From: Pseudomonadales bacterium
Lineage (GTDB): Bacteria > Pseudomonadota > Gammaproteobacteria > Pseudomonadales > Pseudohongiellaceae
DNA: 32,202 bases
Reading direction: 5' to 3'
Assembly (NCBI GenBank): GCA_023254735.1
Contig: JALRKV010000052.1
Coordinates: 1-32,202, forward strand
Shown: positions 1 to 9,014 of the stretch, one piece after another
Layout: each line of letters starts with the position of its first letter
Numbering within the stretch: the first letter of the stretch is position 1
Notes under the pieces: model-generated
Told to the model about the DNA's origin: nothing
Databases searched by the model: none
Seen by the model: only the letters and a program-made list of their open reading frames with translations
Position numbers and translations under genes: made by a program

Positions 1-1
1 C

Positions 2-40
2 TGCAGCGAAATTCAAAAGCAGCTCAACGGCAGCGAGTAA
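2..40 (+). CDS. aroK: C-terminal tail of an upstream gene, probably shikimate kinase (partial)
   Basis: An open frame enters from the left edge and encodes the last twelve residues (CSEIQKQLNGSE) before a TAA stop. The stop overlaps the AAGGA that serves as ribosome site for aroB, 13 bases before its ATG, so the two genes are probably cotranscribed. The aroK identity rests only on the common gammaproteobacterial order aroK-aroB-damX. The residues themselves are too few to identify a family. Confidence 0.4.
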   Translation, partial: CSEIQKQLNGSE

Positions 41-53
41 GGATTCTTAAAAA

Positions 54-1157
54 ATGTTAACTGTACATGTAGACTTAGGCGACCGCAGCTACCCTATCGC
101 GATTGGTGCTGGACTTTTCGGTGACAAAGCGTTCGCAGCGCACGTCGATCAAACGCTGCTGCGTCAAGGTAAGATTGTAATCATCACCAACGACGTTGTA
201 GCGCCACTGTATCTCGACAAGGTCAAGGCGTTCTTTGCCGGTCGAGACTGCGCCGAGATTGTTCTCGCTGACGGTGAGGCCAACAAGACGCTAGGGGCTG
301 TCGATTCTATCTATGAGTTTTTGCTCAGCAATAAATATGACCGTCATACCACGTTAGTCGCTCTGGGTGGCGGGGTTGTTGGCGATATCACAGGATTCGC
401 AGCGGCGACGTATTTGCGCGGTATCGACTTTGTGCAGATCCCAACCACTCTCCTTGCGCAAGTCGATTCGTCGGTGGGTGGCAAGACTGGTGTTAATCAC
501 CCCCTCGGCAAGAACATGATTGGCGCATTTTATCAGCCGCGCTGCGTGATCGCTGACACCGATGTGCTGTCGACATTGCCATCGCGCGAGATCAAAGCTG
601 GCCTTGCTGAGGTCATAAAATATGGGCTGATTCGCGACGCAGGATTCTTCCACTGGCTGGGCGAACGCGCAGCGCAGTTGGTGGACTGCGACCCAGCGCT
701 TATGGCGGAAGTTATTCAAACCTGTTGCAAAGTCAAAGCGCAGATCGTCGCCGAAGACGAGAGAGAGTCGGGCGTGCGGGCATTGCTCAATCTCGGCCAC
801 ACCTTTGGTCACGCAATTGAGACGGCTACTGGCTACGGTACGTGGCTGCATGGCGAGACGGTGGCGATGGGCACCGTGATGGCAGCGGATCTTAGTGCGC
901 GGATTGGTTGGCTCGGCGCGGATGATGCCCGATTAGTCAGGCGTATTCTCGAAGAAAATTTCGGTATGACTGTCGTCGCTCCTGCCGATATCACTATTGA
1001 GCGGTATCTTGATCTGATGGCGTCGGACAAGAAAACCGAACAAGGCAAGCTTCGCTTCATCCTGCTCAAGGCGATTGGGCAGGGAGCGATTGCAAGCGAT
1101 ATCGAACCAGATCAGCTGGTCGCTACCCTCGAGGCTGGCGATCGCCTATGTGAGTAA
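54..1157 (+). CDS. aroB: 3-dehydroquinate synthase
   Basis: Converts DAHP to 3-dehydroquinate, the second step of the shikimate pathway, in the cytoplasm using NAD+ and a divalent metal. The 367-residue length is normal. The glycine-rich NAD-contacting segment GGGVVGD lies at about 105-111, followed by the conserved stretch with PTTLLAQVDSSVGGKTG at 130-146. Likely metal ligands are Glu186 (GLAEVIKYG), His249 (LNLGHTFGH) and His266 (WLHGE). The ATG has AAGGA ten bases upstream, overlapping the preceding stop. The 3' end overlaps the start of the damX-like gene, so translation of the two is probably coupled. The family call is secure. Confidence 0.97.
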   Translation: MLTVHVDLGDRSYPIAIGAGLFGDKAFAAHVDQTLLRQGKIVIITNDVVAPLYLDKVKAFFAGRDCAEIVLADGEANKTLGAVDSIYEFLLSNKYDRHTTLVALGGGVVGDITGFAAATYLRGIDFVQIPTTLLAQVDSSVGGKTGVNHPLGKNMIGAFYQPRCVIADTDVLSTLPSREIKAGLAEVIKYGLIRDAGFFHWLGERAAQLVDCDPALMAEVIQTCCKVKAQIVAEDERESGVRALLNLGHTFGHAIETATGYGTWLHGETVAMGTVMAADLSARIGWLGADDARLVRRILEENFGMTVVAPADITIERYLDLMASDKKTEQGKLRFILLKAIGQGAIASDIEPDQLVATLEAGDRLCE

Positions 1158-3216
1158 GTGTGTGAGCGAAGAACAGCCCCTGACAACAGACCCTCTTGTT
1201 AAGCCCCGTGAGCACAACGGGGCGAACGCGTTACTCGACTCCCACGATGCGCTTCTTTCTAAGCTCATCGATGACGCGTTTTACGGCAGACCACTGATCG
1301 CTGTTACCGGTGTCAAAGGTGCAGGTAAGACCTCTCTTGCCAAGCGTTTCGCTCAACAATTTGCCAATGAGGCTGAGTGCATCCCGATAGCGCTTAGTGA
1401 TTTTGATAATCGTGACGATTTCATTAAGCGCCTTGTCACCAAACTGAGTCCCGACTCGATCGAATATGCTGCCGATTCTCCCCTTCTTACCATAGTTGAT
1501 TACGCCGGTTCGCTTGCAGACCAAGAGCGCCTGCTCGTCCTCATCATTGATGACGCAGAGACATTGGACGGTGCCTTTCTCGAAACGCTTTATGAGCTCA
1601 TCGACGAAGCCGATGAGGCGAGCCTCTGCTGTTTACTGTTGGGAGAGCCCGAACTTAAAGACGCAATCGAGCGGGCGGATCCCAACGGAGGAGTCGAGGA
1701 TTTTACCTGGTTCGAACTTCCTGAGCCTGAACCGCCGCGGCAACCAAATTATTCTGTTCAGACGATCGCTGAGCCATTAGAGGCTCAACCTGCGCCTGAG
1801 ACATTCGAGGTCGAGACGGAAAGTGTCGACATCGAGCCGGCCGAGCCGATTGAGCAGGCCGAGCAGACTGAACCGGCTGAGCAGGCTGAACTGACCGAGC
1901 CGGCCGAGCCGATTGCGCCATTGGAGCCGGCTCCTCCAGCTGGGTCGAACGAATCGATAGAGCCAACCGAATCGACAGAGCCAGCCGAATCGACGGAGCC
2001 GGCGCCAATCGACATCGACGAGGAGTCCGAGGAAAGCTTTGACGAGCTCCTCGGCATAGTGGCCAGCAGCGCAGAAAGCGAGGAGGCGGCGGCGCGACAA
2101 ACGGTAGGTTTTGATGCGCTCGAGCGGCCACAAGAGACCCTATCTGAGTCGCCAGACGAGGATTTTGATCGCGATATCGATGAGTGGCTAGAGCCAGACT
2201 TTCGCCCAAGTCTTGGAAGCGCCACCTTCGACGTCGGTGAGGACTTAGAGCTAGACTTTGGCGATGATGAGCAGCTCAAGGGAGCGGCGAAGTCACAGCG
2301 CGGAGACGAGTCGGCCATCACTCCTGATTTATTTGACGATGAAGATGGCGATGAAGATGACTATAAAGAGTACGAAGACGAATTCGGCAGCACGGGAAAT
2401 AGGACTGGCTCCCTAGCAGCCGGCACCGCGTTTTTCCAGTCTTTGCCTGCGCGTCTCGCTGCGGCGCGCAATTATTGGCTAGCCGCAGGCGGACTGTCGA
2501 TTCTTGTCCTTGCAGTGGTGGTCTTCTGGCGCATTCCCGATGAGCCGCGTTCCGGCGTGATCGAGCTTGCGGCTCCACTCGCGAACCCCTCTGCTGCGCC
2601 GGTCGAGACTACCGCCGAGGCTTTGGCCGTCTCGCCTTCGGCGGGCGGTCAGATACGTCGCCCGACAACGCCGGAGAGGGTGCCGTCCGCGCCTATAAGC
2701 GAGCCACGGGTGCCGAGGACGACATCTTCGGCCGCTTCGACGCCAGCTCCCGCGACCACGCCTGCGCCTGCCGTCGCGCAAGCGCGGGCGGTGCCACCAC
2801 GCCCGGAATCACTCTCCGAGCCAGCTCCTCCGGCGGCCACCTCTGGTGCAGCACCCTCTAACGCAGCACCGGCCTCAATCCCGCAGAGGCAAGAAACAAC
2901 TTCTAGCGGGAGTCCCTTCGAAAGGCAACTGCTCGCCGCGCCGGATCAGGGGTTTACTCTGCAGATACTAGGCGCGAGTTCGGAGGCGAACGTGAAGGCT
3001 TTTGTTGAGCGCAATGGCGGCGGGCTTAGACAGACCCTCGGCTACTATCGGGCTGAGCGCGCAGGTGCGCCTTGGTATGTTGTCGTCTATGGCTTGTTTG
3101 CGACTCGCGCGGAAGCCGAGGCCACGCTTAATCGCCTGCCGCAGGCGCTCGCAGCCTCTGGCCCATGGGTTCGATCTCTCTCGGCAGCACAGGCGGAAAT
3201 ACGCGCGGGGCGATAA
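1150..3216 (+). CDS. damX: DamX-type cell-division protein: AAA-like ATPase plus SPOR domain
   Basis: Inner-membrane protein with a periplasmic SPOR domain, a module that binds denuded septal peptidoglycan. Using the GTG at 1150 (688 residues, overlapping aroB by 8 bases), the order is: a P-loop NTPase region with Walker A GVKGAGKT at about 54-61 and Walker B LLVLIIDDAE at about 128-137; an acidic Glu/Pro/Ala/Thr-rich cytoplasmic segment to about 435; one membrane helix at about 439-463; a Pro/Ala/Ser-rich periplasmic linker; and SPOR from about 600 to the end (GFTLQILG, WYVVVYGLF). GTG at 1162 is an alternative start, and neither has a strong ribosome site. The place after aroB matches damX in many gammaproteobacteria. 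The N-terminal ATPase makes it longer than E. coli DamX, as in pseudomonad homologues (family knowledge). Confidence 0.88.
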   Translation: MSKCVSEEQPLTTDPLVKPREHNGANALLDSHDALLSKLIDDAFYGRPLIAVTGVKGAGKTSLAKRFAQQFANEAECIPIALSDFDNRDDFIKRLVTKLSPDSIEYAADSPLLTIVDYAGSLADQERLLVLIIDDAETLDGAFLETLYELIDEADEASLCCLLLGEPELKDAIERADPNGGVEDFTWFELPEPEPPRQPNYSVQTIAEPLEAQPAPETFEVETESVDIEPAEPIEQAEQTEPAEQAELTEPAEPIAPLEPAPPAGSNESIEPTESTEPAESTEPAPIDIDEESEESFDELLGIVASSAESEEAAARQTVGFDALERPQETLSESPDEDFDRDIDEWLEPDFRPSLGSATFDVGEDLELDFGDDEQLKGAAKSQRGDESAITPDLFDDEDGDEDDYKEYEDEFGSTGNRTGSLAAGTAFFQSLPARLAAARNYWLAAGGLSILVLAVVVFWRIPDEPRSGVIELAAPLANPSAAPVETTAEALAVSPSAGGQIRRPTTPERVPSAPISEPRVPRTTSSAASTPAPATTPAPAVAQARAVPPRPESLSEPAPPAATSGAAPSNAAPASIPQRQETTSSGSPFERQLLAAPDQGFTLQILGASSEANVKAFVERNGGGLRQTLGYYRAERAGAPWYVVVYGLFATRAEAEATLNRLPQALAASGPWVRSLSAAQAEIRAGR
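1828..2010 (+). repeat. Degenerate Glu-Pro-Ala repeat tract inside the damX-like gene
   Basis: The DNA consists of imperfect copies of units such as GAGCCGGCCGAGCCGATT, encoding E-P-A, E-Q-A and E-S-T repeats (AEPIEQAEQTEPAEQAE, then TESTEPAESTEPA). The tract lies in the acidic cytoplasmic linker between the ATPase region and the membrane helix. Such tracts change length by slippage, so copy number probably varies between strains. The biased composition also opens long spurious frames on the other strand. Confidence 0.7.
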
Positions 3217-3233
3217 ATTGGCCGCGCCGCGCA

Positions 3234-3262
3234 TTGGTCAAGTCTGCCGCCTCGTGTAGAAT
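3234..3262 (+). promoter_or_regulatory. Candidate sigma70 promoter for hemE
   Basis: TTGGTC (3234-3239) and TAGAAT (3257-3262) are separated by 17 bases. The -10 matches consensus at five of six positions, the -35 at only the first three. A start near 3269 would give hemE a leader of about 58 bases. It lies just after the damX stop, in the only non-coding gap of this block. Confidence 0.4.
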
Positions 3263-3326
3263 TGACGGCCTTTTACGCCACCAGTGAGCGCGGCACGATG
3301 CCGCCCGCGACTCGAGGTCAACGCCT

Positions 3327-4415
3327 GTGACTGAACAAAATTCCAATTTTGCGCCCCTCAAAAACGATCGCTTTTTGCGCGCGCTCCTCCGCCAGCCCGT
3401 CGACAGAACACCCGTTTGGATGATGCGTCAGGCTGGTCGCTATCTGCCTGAGTATCGCGCAACGCGTGCGCAAGCCGGCGACTTCATGAGTCTGTGTAAA
3501 AATACCGAGCTTGCCTGTGAGGTCACGCTCCAGCCCCTGCGGCGCTATGCCTTCGATGCGGCAATCTTGTTCTCGGATATCCTCACGATTCCAGATGCGA
3601 TGGGGCAGGGGCTCTATTTCGCCGAAGGCGAGGGGCCTAAATTTAAAAAGGTGATCCGTACACCAGCGGATGTTGAGAGCCTCCCCGACGTCTCGATTCC
3701 GAGCGAGCTTTCCTATGTTACCGATGCGGTGGCACTTATTCGGCGCGAGCTCAATGGTTCGGTTCCACTCATCGGCTTTTCGGGCAGCCCTTGGACGCTC
3801 GCTACGTATATGATCGAGGGCGGTGGCAGTAAGGATTTCCGACATGCAAAAGAATTCCTCTACAATCATCCCGAGGCGATGCACTTGCTGCTCGATAAGC
3901 TGGCAGACGCCGTCATCGACTACCTCAATGCACAAATAGCGGCGGGCGCGCAGGCTGTTCAGATATTCGACACTTGGGGTGGCGTGCTCACACCTTCGGC
4001 CTATCGTACTTTCTCACTTGCTTATATGCAGAAAATTATCGGTGGCCTGACACGCCACAGCGATGGTCGTGAGGTTCCCGTCATCCTGTTTACTAAGAAT
4101 GGTGGTCAGTGGTTAGAATCTATCGCCGCGAGTGGTTGTAATGCTGTCGGCCTCGATTGGACAACAGATATTGCCAACGCGCGCGAACGTATTGGTGCGC
4201 AAGTGGCGCTGCAGGGCAATATGGATCCCTCGATGCTCTATGCCTCACCGGAGGCGATTAGAGCAGAAGTTGGGTCGATCCTTGCTGGTTTCGGCAGCAA
4301 TCCCGGCCACGTGTTTAATCTTGGCCACGGCATTACGCCGGCCGTAAATCCCGATCACGTCGCTGTGTTCGTTGAGTCGGTGCATGAGCTGTCCGCTGCC
4401 TATCACGACGCATAG
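3327..4415 (+). CDS. hemE: Uroporphyrinogen decarboxylase
   Basis: Decarboxylates the four acetate side chains of uroporphyrinogen III to coproporphyrinogen III in cytoplasmic haem synthesis, without a cofactor. The N-terminus has the family block [15 protein letters not shown] followed by the signature [10 protein letters not shown] (34-43). The catalytic aspartate is Asp84 in [11 protein letters not shown]. At 362 residues it is slightly longer than E. coli HemE because of a short N-terminal extension. The start is GTG with GAGG nine bases upstream. The last bases overlap the probable folK start, so hemE and folK look like one transcription unit. Confidence 0.97.
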   Translation: MTEQNSNFAPLKNDRFLRALLRQPVDRTPVWMMRQAGRYLPEYRATRAQAGDFMSLCKNTELACEVTLQPLRRYAFDAAILFSDILTIPDAMGQGLYFAEGEGPKFKKVIRTPADVESLPDVSIPSELSYVTDAVALIRRELNGSVPLIGFSGSPWTLATYMIEGGGSKDFRHAKEFLYNHPEAMHLLLDKLADAVIDYLNAQIAAGAQAVQIFDTWGGVLTPSAYRTFSLAYMQKIIGGLTRHSDGREVPVILFTKNGGQWLESIAASGCNAVGLDWTTDIANARERIGAQVALQGNMDPSMLYASPEAIRAEVGSILAGFGSNPGHVFNLGHGITPAVNPDHVAVFVESVHELSAAYHDA

Positions 4416-4929
4416 CAACGCTGATTGCGCGGTCGTTGCACTGGGGTCTAATCTGGCGCATCAAGGTCGCTCCCCTGCTCAGCTCATCGATGAGGCGGCG
4501 ACTCGGTTGCGGGTTCTCTCGCGCTGCAAGCCCCACCTGTCGAGTATTTATACGACGGCGGCGGTAGGGCTTGGCGAAGAAGCACCGGATTTCTGCAACG
4601 CCGTCGCAATAATCGAGCCGGATGCGGGAGTTAGCGCGCAGGAATTGCTCGATAAATTGCTGGCGATCGAGCTTGATCTTGGCCGAGCACGCCGTCGACC
4701 CGCTGCCGGGGCCAGCTACGCGTCTCGGACGATCGATCTCGATTTGATTTTTTGCCGCGATGAAATCGTTGATTCGCCGGCGCTCAAACTGCCTCATCCA
4801 CGCGCAGCCGAGCGTGCTTTTGTGCTCGAGCCCCTCGCTGAATTGTGGCCAGATCTCGTGTTGCCGGGTCAATCGGTGACTGTTTCCGAGTTGCTCACAA
4901 AATTGACGCTTCCTCGGCAAGATTTATAA
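4384..4929 (+). CDS. folK: 6-hydroxymethyl-7,8-dihydropterin pyrophosphokinase
   Basis: Transfers pyrophosphate from ATP to 6-hydroxymethyldihydropterin, making the substrate of dihydropteroate synthase (folP, about 15 kb downstream here). The protein begins with the typical strand VVALGSNL and contains the signature [10 protein letters not shown] with its metal-binding aspartates, then the LPHPR and FVLEPLAEL blocks seen across HPPK. About 181 residues from the ATG at 4384; a TTG at 4372 is possible. The start overlaps hemE by about 32 bases in another frame, suggesting translational coupling. Pairing with hemE instead of panB or pcnB is not the E. coli arrangement. Confidence 0.92.
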   Translation: MSCPLPITTHSNADCAVVALGSNLAHQGRSPAQLIDEAATRLRVLSRCKPHLSSIYTTAAVGLGEEAPDFCNAVAIIEPDAGVSAQELLDKLLAIELDLGRARRRPAAGASYASRTIDLDLIFCRDEIVDSPALKLPHPRAAERAFVLEPLAELWPDLVLPGQSVTVSELLTKLTLPRQDL

Positions 4930-5015
4930 CAAAATCGCGTGGTGTACGGGGTATCGACAGAGGCGAGTTGAGTGCTATGCTTCTATTCGTATTAAACCAA
5001 TTCAAGGCGGTGTGC

Positions 5016-6137
5016 GTGCGCAACGTTTACCCAACAGACAGACAGACTGCGATATCAGCCTCCATGGCCGACGGCTCGCCGCTGCCGCAGACCCCATCCT
5101 GCGGCCAGCTTGCGCCTGTGGCATCGTGGGCTCTTGCGCTTGGTCTGTCTGCCGCCATCGCGAGCTTCGCCCCGACTAGCGCTCAGGCACAGACACTCGG
5201 TGGTGCGACGCCTGCGACCGACCTTCAAGCAATGTCTACGCTCGTCTCAGCGCAGGGCGGCTTCGAAAGCGCGCTATCGGTGGCAAACGGTCAATCTCTG
5301 GGCTTATTAGGCCAGACCCTGCCGAGCGCCCAAGGCAGCGCGAGTTTTCGAATCGGACCTACGTCGATTTTGAACGGCGCCGTGCCGGCATTGAGCATCG
5401 CACGCAATGTGGAAGAAACTGGCTTCGAGGGTGCTGTGGTCGAAGAAGCGCTTAACTTCAATCTAGGGGTTGCCGTAGAACCCCTCGATGGACTGAGCGT
5501 CAGCGCCGACGCGTGGCGCTTAGAGGTCAATGAGTCCGCAGCACAGGCGAGCCTGGGGCGCGATTGGCGGCCGGGCGCATCGAACCTGTACATTCAAGAT
5601 TCAAAGATTAACGAATTTAATGTGGATAATCCGCTCGTCGGCTCGCAGCTCGAAACCAATGGCTTCGATTTGAGTGCGTCCTATGTTTGGGATACCAGTC
5701 GCTTCGGGCAATTCACTCTCAGCACCAAGTCGACCTATGTGCAGGATTTCGACAACACCGGCGCCTTGCTCGAGCTTGGAAGCGAGGAGATTGGCGCCCT
5801 CGACGACCGTCTTGTTAGTCCGGAATTGCAGAGCAGCATGATGCTGTCTTGGCAATTCGGTAATCATACAGCAAGCGCGATCACGAATTATTTCGATTCG
5901 TTTAAAGATATCAGTGAGCTCGATCTCGACGAGATTAATGATCTTGTCGACAATATTACGACCTTCGATTTGCAATACGGCTACAGTGTAAAAACTGGCG
6001 CGAAAGATCGAGCCATCATCTCGTTCGGTATTCGTAATCTATTCGACGAGAAAACAGCGCAGATTCTCAATTCATCTACGCGCCTCCTCGACCAGAACGG
6101 ACGCGTCGCCTACGGTTCGATCAAATACCAATTCTAA
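5016..6137 (+). CDS. Miniature TonB-dependent-receptor-like outer-membrane barrel protein
   Basis: A Sec signal peptide (hydrophobic ASWALALGLSAAIASF, predicted cut after AQA) is followed by a low-complexity segment and then by sequence resembling only the C-terminal part of a TonB receptor barrel. That part has alternating strands such as LSVSADAWRLEV and FGQFTLSTKSTYV, the near-terminal FGIRNLFDEKTAQ block, and a final aromatic residue (KYQF) typical of BAM substrates. Full receptors run 650-1000 residues with an N-terminal plug. Here there are about 370 and no plug or TonB box was recognised. GTG 5016 is chosen because AAGG lies eight bases upstream; ATG 4977 and ATG 5064 are alternatives. 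It may be a reduced but exported porin-like protein or a decaying receptor. Substrate unknown. Confidence 0.7.
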   Translation: MRNVYPTDRQTAISASMADGSPLPQTPSCGQLAPVASWALALGLSAAIASFAPTSAQAQTLGGATPATDLQAMSTLVSAQGGFESALSVANGQSLGLLGQTLPSAQGSASFRIGPTSILNGAVPALSIARNVEETGFEGAVVEEALNFNLGVAVEPLDGLSVSADAWRLEVNESAAQASLGRDWRPGASNLYIQDSKINEFNVDNPLVGSQLETNGFDLSASYVWDTSRFGQFTLSTKSTYVQDFDNTGALLELGSEEIGALDDRLVSPELQSSMMLSWQFGNHTASAITNYFDSFKDISELDLDEINDLVDNITTFDLQYGYSVKTGAKDRAIISFGIRNLFDEKTAQILNSSTRLLDQNGRVAYGSIKYQF

Positions 6138-6174
6138 AAAGCCCCAGCAGTTAATACTCAACCCCGCTCCGCGT

Positions 6175-6993
6175 TCAGCGCGCCGATCGTAGCTCCGCCC
6201 TCGCGAGGCCCCAAACGTCTACTCTTGCAACGCCCGCATCGCGCAGCACAGTCGTCAGTGACGACACGGTCGCGGTAGTTGTTATGACATCGTCAATCAC
6301 TAAGACGTGCAAGTGGCCGCTAAGACGCTCTCGATCTTTAATCTCGAAAGCGCAACGAAGATTCTGCTGTCGTTCGGCCTTGGTTTTCGTCTCGGTTTGG
6401 GGTGTGGTATGTCGCACCCTCGCAACCCGCTTGCTGAGGTCCGGCAGCGCTAACCTCTGTGCAACTCGCCGCGCAATAAACTGAGCTTGATCGAAACCGC
6501 GCTGTCTGAACCGTCGAGGATGAAGCGGTGTGGCGATAACTGCCGACGGTTTTCCGTTGACGCCGCTGCTGCTTTCGCTGCCTGAGTAGAATGTTTCCAT
6601 GACGCGTCCGAGCTCGTCACTCAGTCCCGCACCGATATCCAAACGCTCATTGAATTTATAGTCGGTGATCAGCTGATCAATTGGAGAGGAGTAGGTAAAT
6701 GCGCTACGACAAAGCGAAAAAACAGGCGCGTGAGTGAGGCAGCGAGCGCAAACGCTACCTGGCCCTTGGTCAGATGGATCTCTCGAGTTGCCTTCGATAG
6801 CACTCTCTTGACTCTGACCACACAGAGGACACGCTCGTCGAACGCGCGGCAGGCTCGCAAGGCAGTAACTGCACAGTGTTGTCTGAGTGTCAGAGTCTAA
6901 TCCACAGCAACAGCACAGACCGGAGAGGGCGTGAGCTAATCGATCTGCAACGACGCGGCGTAGTGTTTTTGCACCAATCAAAATAAACCCCAA
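6175..6993 (-). CDS. comF: ComF family phosphoribosyltransferase-like protein
   Basis: ComF/GntX proteins take part in DNA uptake or use of DNA as nutrient; the biochemical role is not settled. The 272-residue protein has an N-terminal cysteine-rich zinc-ribbon-like region (CCCCGL, CSYC, CPLCG, CARC), the PLHPRRFRQRGFDQA block at mid-length, and a C-terminal PRPP loop VLVIDDVITTTATV at about 230-243. It is convergent with the barrel gene, with only 37 bases between stops and no clear terminator. In many gammaproteobacteria comF lies next to bio genes; here the upstream neighbour is an acyl-CoA dehydrogenase on the opposite strand. Confidence 0.9.
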   Translation of the reverse strand: MGFILIGAKTLRRVVADRLAHALSGLCCCCGLDSDTQTTLCSYCLASLPRVRRACPLCGQSQESAIEGNSRDPSDQGPGSVCARCLTHAPVFSLCRSAFTYSSPIDQLITDYKFNERLDIGAGLSDELGRVMETFYSGSESSSGVNGKPSAVIATPLHPRRFRQRGFDQAQFIARRVAQRLALPDLSKRVARVRHTTPQTETKTKAERQQNLRCAFEIKDRERLSGHLHVLVIDDVITTTATVSSLTTVLRDAGVARVDVWGLARAELRSAR

Positions 6994-7121
6994 TGCGGGC
7001 GGGCAACGGCAGTTTGCTGCTGCAACCCTTGGTTTAGTCGCTCAGTGTGGTGATGTCCAGTTAGCGCGATGATTGCCTGCTCTAACCCGCTGCGTGGCTA
7101 GGGTTTGTAGGGTTCTTCCCC

Positions 7122-7127
7122 TATAAT
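7122..7127 (+). promoter_or_regulatory. Perfect -10 hexamer upstream of the acyl-CoA dehydrogenase gene
   Basis: TATAAT occurs 82 bases before the chosen ATG at 7209, in the gap divergent from comF. No convincing -35 lies 16-18 bases upstream and there is no extended -10 TG. If it is a promoter it may need an activator. Confidence 0.35.
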
Positions 7128-7208
7128 CCCGTTGCTTACATGCCGACAAACAAACGATCAGCGTTAAACACCCGAATTGTCAGACTAGAATGCCCGAGGA
7201 GAATACCA

Positions 7209-8999
7209 ATGCCAGCCTATAGAGCTCCAATCCAAGATATCGGCTTTTTGCTTAATAATGTCTTCACCGCCGATACCTTGTTCTCGTCGATGCCTGGCAC
7301 CGAAGAGGTTTCGACCGACCTCACCTCCGCTATCGTTGAAGAGGCGGGTAAGATTGCCGAGGGCCTGCTTGCACCCATTAATCAAAGCGGTGACCAACAG
7401 TCATGCCAATATGACGATGGCGTAGTAACCACGCCAGACGGATTCAAAGAAGCCTATAAAGCCTATGCCGAGGGAGGCTGGGCGGGACTGACCGGCGAAG
7501 TCGCATATGGCGGTCAGGGTATGCCGAAGACGCTGTCTGCGTTAATCGAAGAGATGAGTTTCGCGGCAAATTCTTCTTTCGCGCTGTTCACGATTCTCAC
7601 CACGGGCGCGACGCTTACGCTTAGCCAGCACGGTAGCGAGGAATTGAAGCAGCGGTATCTGCCTAAAATGTACGAGGGTGTTTGGACAGGCACGATGTGT
7701 CTCACCGAGCCCCACGCGGGCACCGATCTCGGCATGATCAAGACACGCGCGGTGCCGAATGCCGATGGCAGCTACAGTCTTTCGGGTACCAAAATTTTCA
7801 TTACGGCTGGGGAGCATGACCTCGCTGAAAACATCATCCACCTAGTACTCGCAAAACTTCCCGATGCGCCAGCGGGTCCCCGAGGCATCTCCTTGTTCCT
7901 CGTGCCGAAAATGCTGGTCGACGAGCAGAGTGAACTCACTGGCGAGCGTAACGGTGTGCGCTGCGGGTCTATAGAGCACAAGATGGGAATCAAGGCATCG
8001 CCAACCTGTGTTATGAATTTTGACGAGGCGAAAGGGTATCTGGTCGGCGAGCTTAACAATGGCCTGTCGCATATGTTTACGATGATGAACTATGAGCGTC
8101 TTTCGATGGGGCTGCAGGCGAACGGTCTTGCAGACAGTGCCTATCAGGTCGCCGCTGCGTATGCCAAAGAGCGCGTGCAAGGCCGCGCGCCCACGGGGCC
8201 TCAGCAGCCAGACGCCGCTGCAGATCCGCTGCTTGTCCATCCCGATGTTCGTCGTCTTCTTCTTACAATCCGCGCGAACGTGCTAGCCGGTCGGTCACTG
8301 TCAATCTTCGCAGCGATGCAGCTCGATATCTCGCGCTTTCATCCAGACGCCGATGCTAGGGCGCGCGCAGACAAGCTGGTCTCTTTGCTGATTCCCGTAC
8401 AGAAAGCCTACTGCACCGATCGCGGTTTCGATGCCTGTGTTATGGCTCAGCAGGTGTTGGGTGGACACGGATATGTCGCCGAGTGGGGCCTTGAGCAGAA
8501 CGTCAGAGACGCACGAATCGCTCAGATATACGAAGGGGCAAACGGTGTGCAGGCGCTCGACCTTATGGGTCGAAAAACCGTGCGTGCCAACGGTGAGCTG
8601 CTTGCACTCCTTTCTGAAGAAATGGATGCCTTCGTGACGGCACAGGCGGAGGTTGCCGCCATGCAGCCCTATCTAGCATCGCTCGCGACTTGCCGTGGTG
8701 TGCTTGCAGAGGCGACTCGCTTTGTTATCGATGGCGCTTCGCAAAACCCCGAGGAAATCGGCGCGGCGTCCTATGCCTACATGGAGCTCATGGGACTCAC
8801 GTTATACTGCTTCATGTGGCAGCGAATCTTGGCCGCGGCGCTCGCGGATACGAGTGGTAATAATGTCGAGTATCTCGATGGTCTTGTGAAAGTGGGGGAG
8901 TTTTTCCTCGCGCGCCAAGTGCCGCGCGTGCATTCGCTGCTTGCAGAAATTGAAGCGGGGTCGGAGTCTCTGATGGCGATGACTGCAGATCAGTTCTGA
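7209..8999 (+). CDS. Acyl-CoA dehydrogenase of the large DmdC/FadE-like type
   Basis: FAD enzyme introducing a 2,3-double bond into an acyl-CoA, in fatty-acid or methylmercaptopropionyl-CoA breakdown. The 596-residue length and the N-terminus MPAYRAPIQDIGFLLNNVF match the subfamily that includes 3-methylmercaptopropionyl-CoA dehydrogenase. Seen blocks are GGWAGLTGEVAYGGQGMP, the FAD-contacting TGTMCLTEPHAGTDLG, GTKIFITAGEHD, and IAQIYEGANGVQ with catalytic Glu442, then a helical C-terminal extension. The start is fixed by GAGGAG seven bases upstream; an in-frame ATG at 7140 has none. Sequence alone cannot separate DMSP breakdown from ordinary fatty-acid oxidation, and no dmdA, B or D lies nearby. 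The gene stands alone. Confidence 0.93.
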   Translation: MPAYRAPIQDIGFLLNNVFTADTLFSSMPGTEEVSTDLTSAIVEEAGKIAEGLLAPINQSGDQQSCQYDDGVVTTPDGFKEAYKAYAEGGWAGLTGEVAYGGQGMPKTLSALIEEMSFAANSSFALFTILTTGATLTLSQHGSEELKQRYLPKMYEGVWTGTMCLTEPHAGTDLGMIKTRAVPNADGSYSLSGTKIFITAGEHDLAENIIHLVLAKLPDAPAGPRGISLFLVPKMLVDEQSELTGERNGVRCGSIEHKMGIKASPTCVMNFDEAKGYLVGELNNGLSHMFTMMNYERLSMGLQANGLADSAYQVAAAYAKERVQGRAPTGPQQPDAAADPLLVHPDVRRLLLTIRANVLAGRSLSIFAAMQLDISRFHPDADARARADKLVSLLIPVQKAYCTDRGFDACVMAQQVLGGHGYVAEWGLEQNVRDARIAQIYEGANGVQALDLMGRKTVRANGELLALLSEEMDAFVTAQAEVAAMQPYLASLATCRGVLAEATRFVIDGASQNPEEIGAASYAYMELMGLTLYCFMWQRILAAALADTSGNNVEYLDGLVKVGEFFLARQVPRVHSLLAEIEAGSESLMAMTADQF

Positions 9000-9014
9000 T
9001 GGCAGGCCTGTAAC

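Noticed and set aside
1703..2840. Several long open frames on the minus strand across the damX-like gene
   Set aside because: They arise from the biased Glu/Pro/Ala/Ser-rich coding sequence, give low-complexity Ser/Arg-rich proteins, and overlap a gene with clear ATPase and SPOR domains.
3318..3935. 205-codon minus-strand frame opposite hemE
   Set aside because: It is antisense to a secure hemE and its product resembles no family I recognise.
7209..8999. Assigning the acyl-CoA dehydrogenase firmly as DmdC (DMSP demethylation pathway)
   Set aside because: The length and N-terminus fit, but no other dmd gene is nearby and close paralogues handle ordinary acyl-CoAs.
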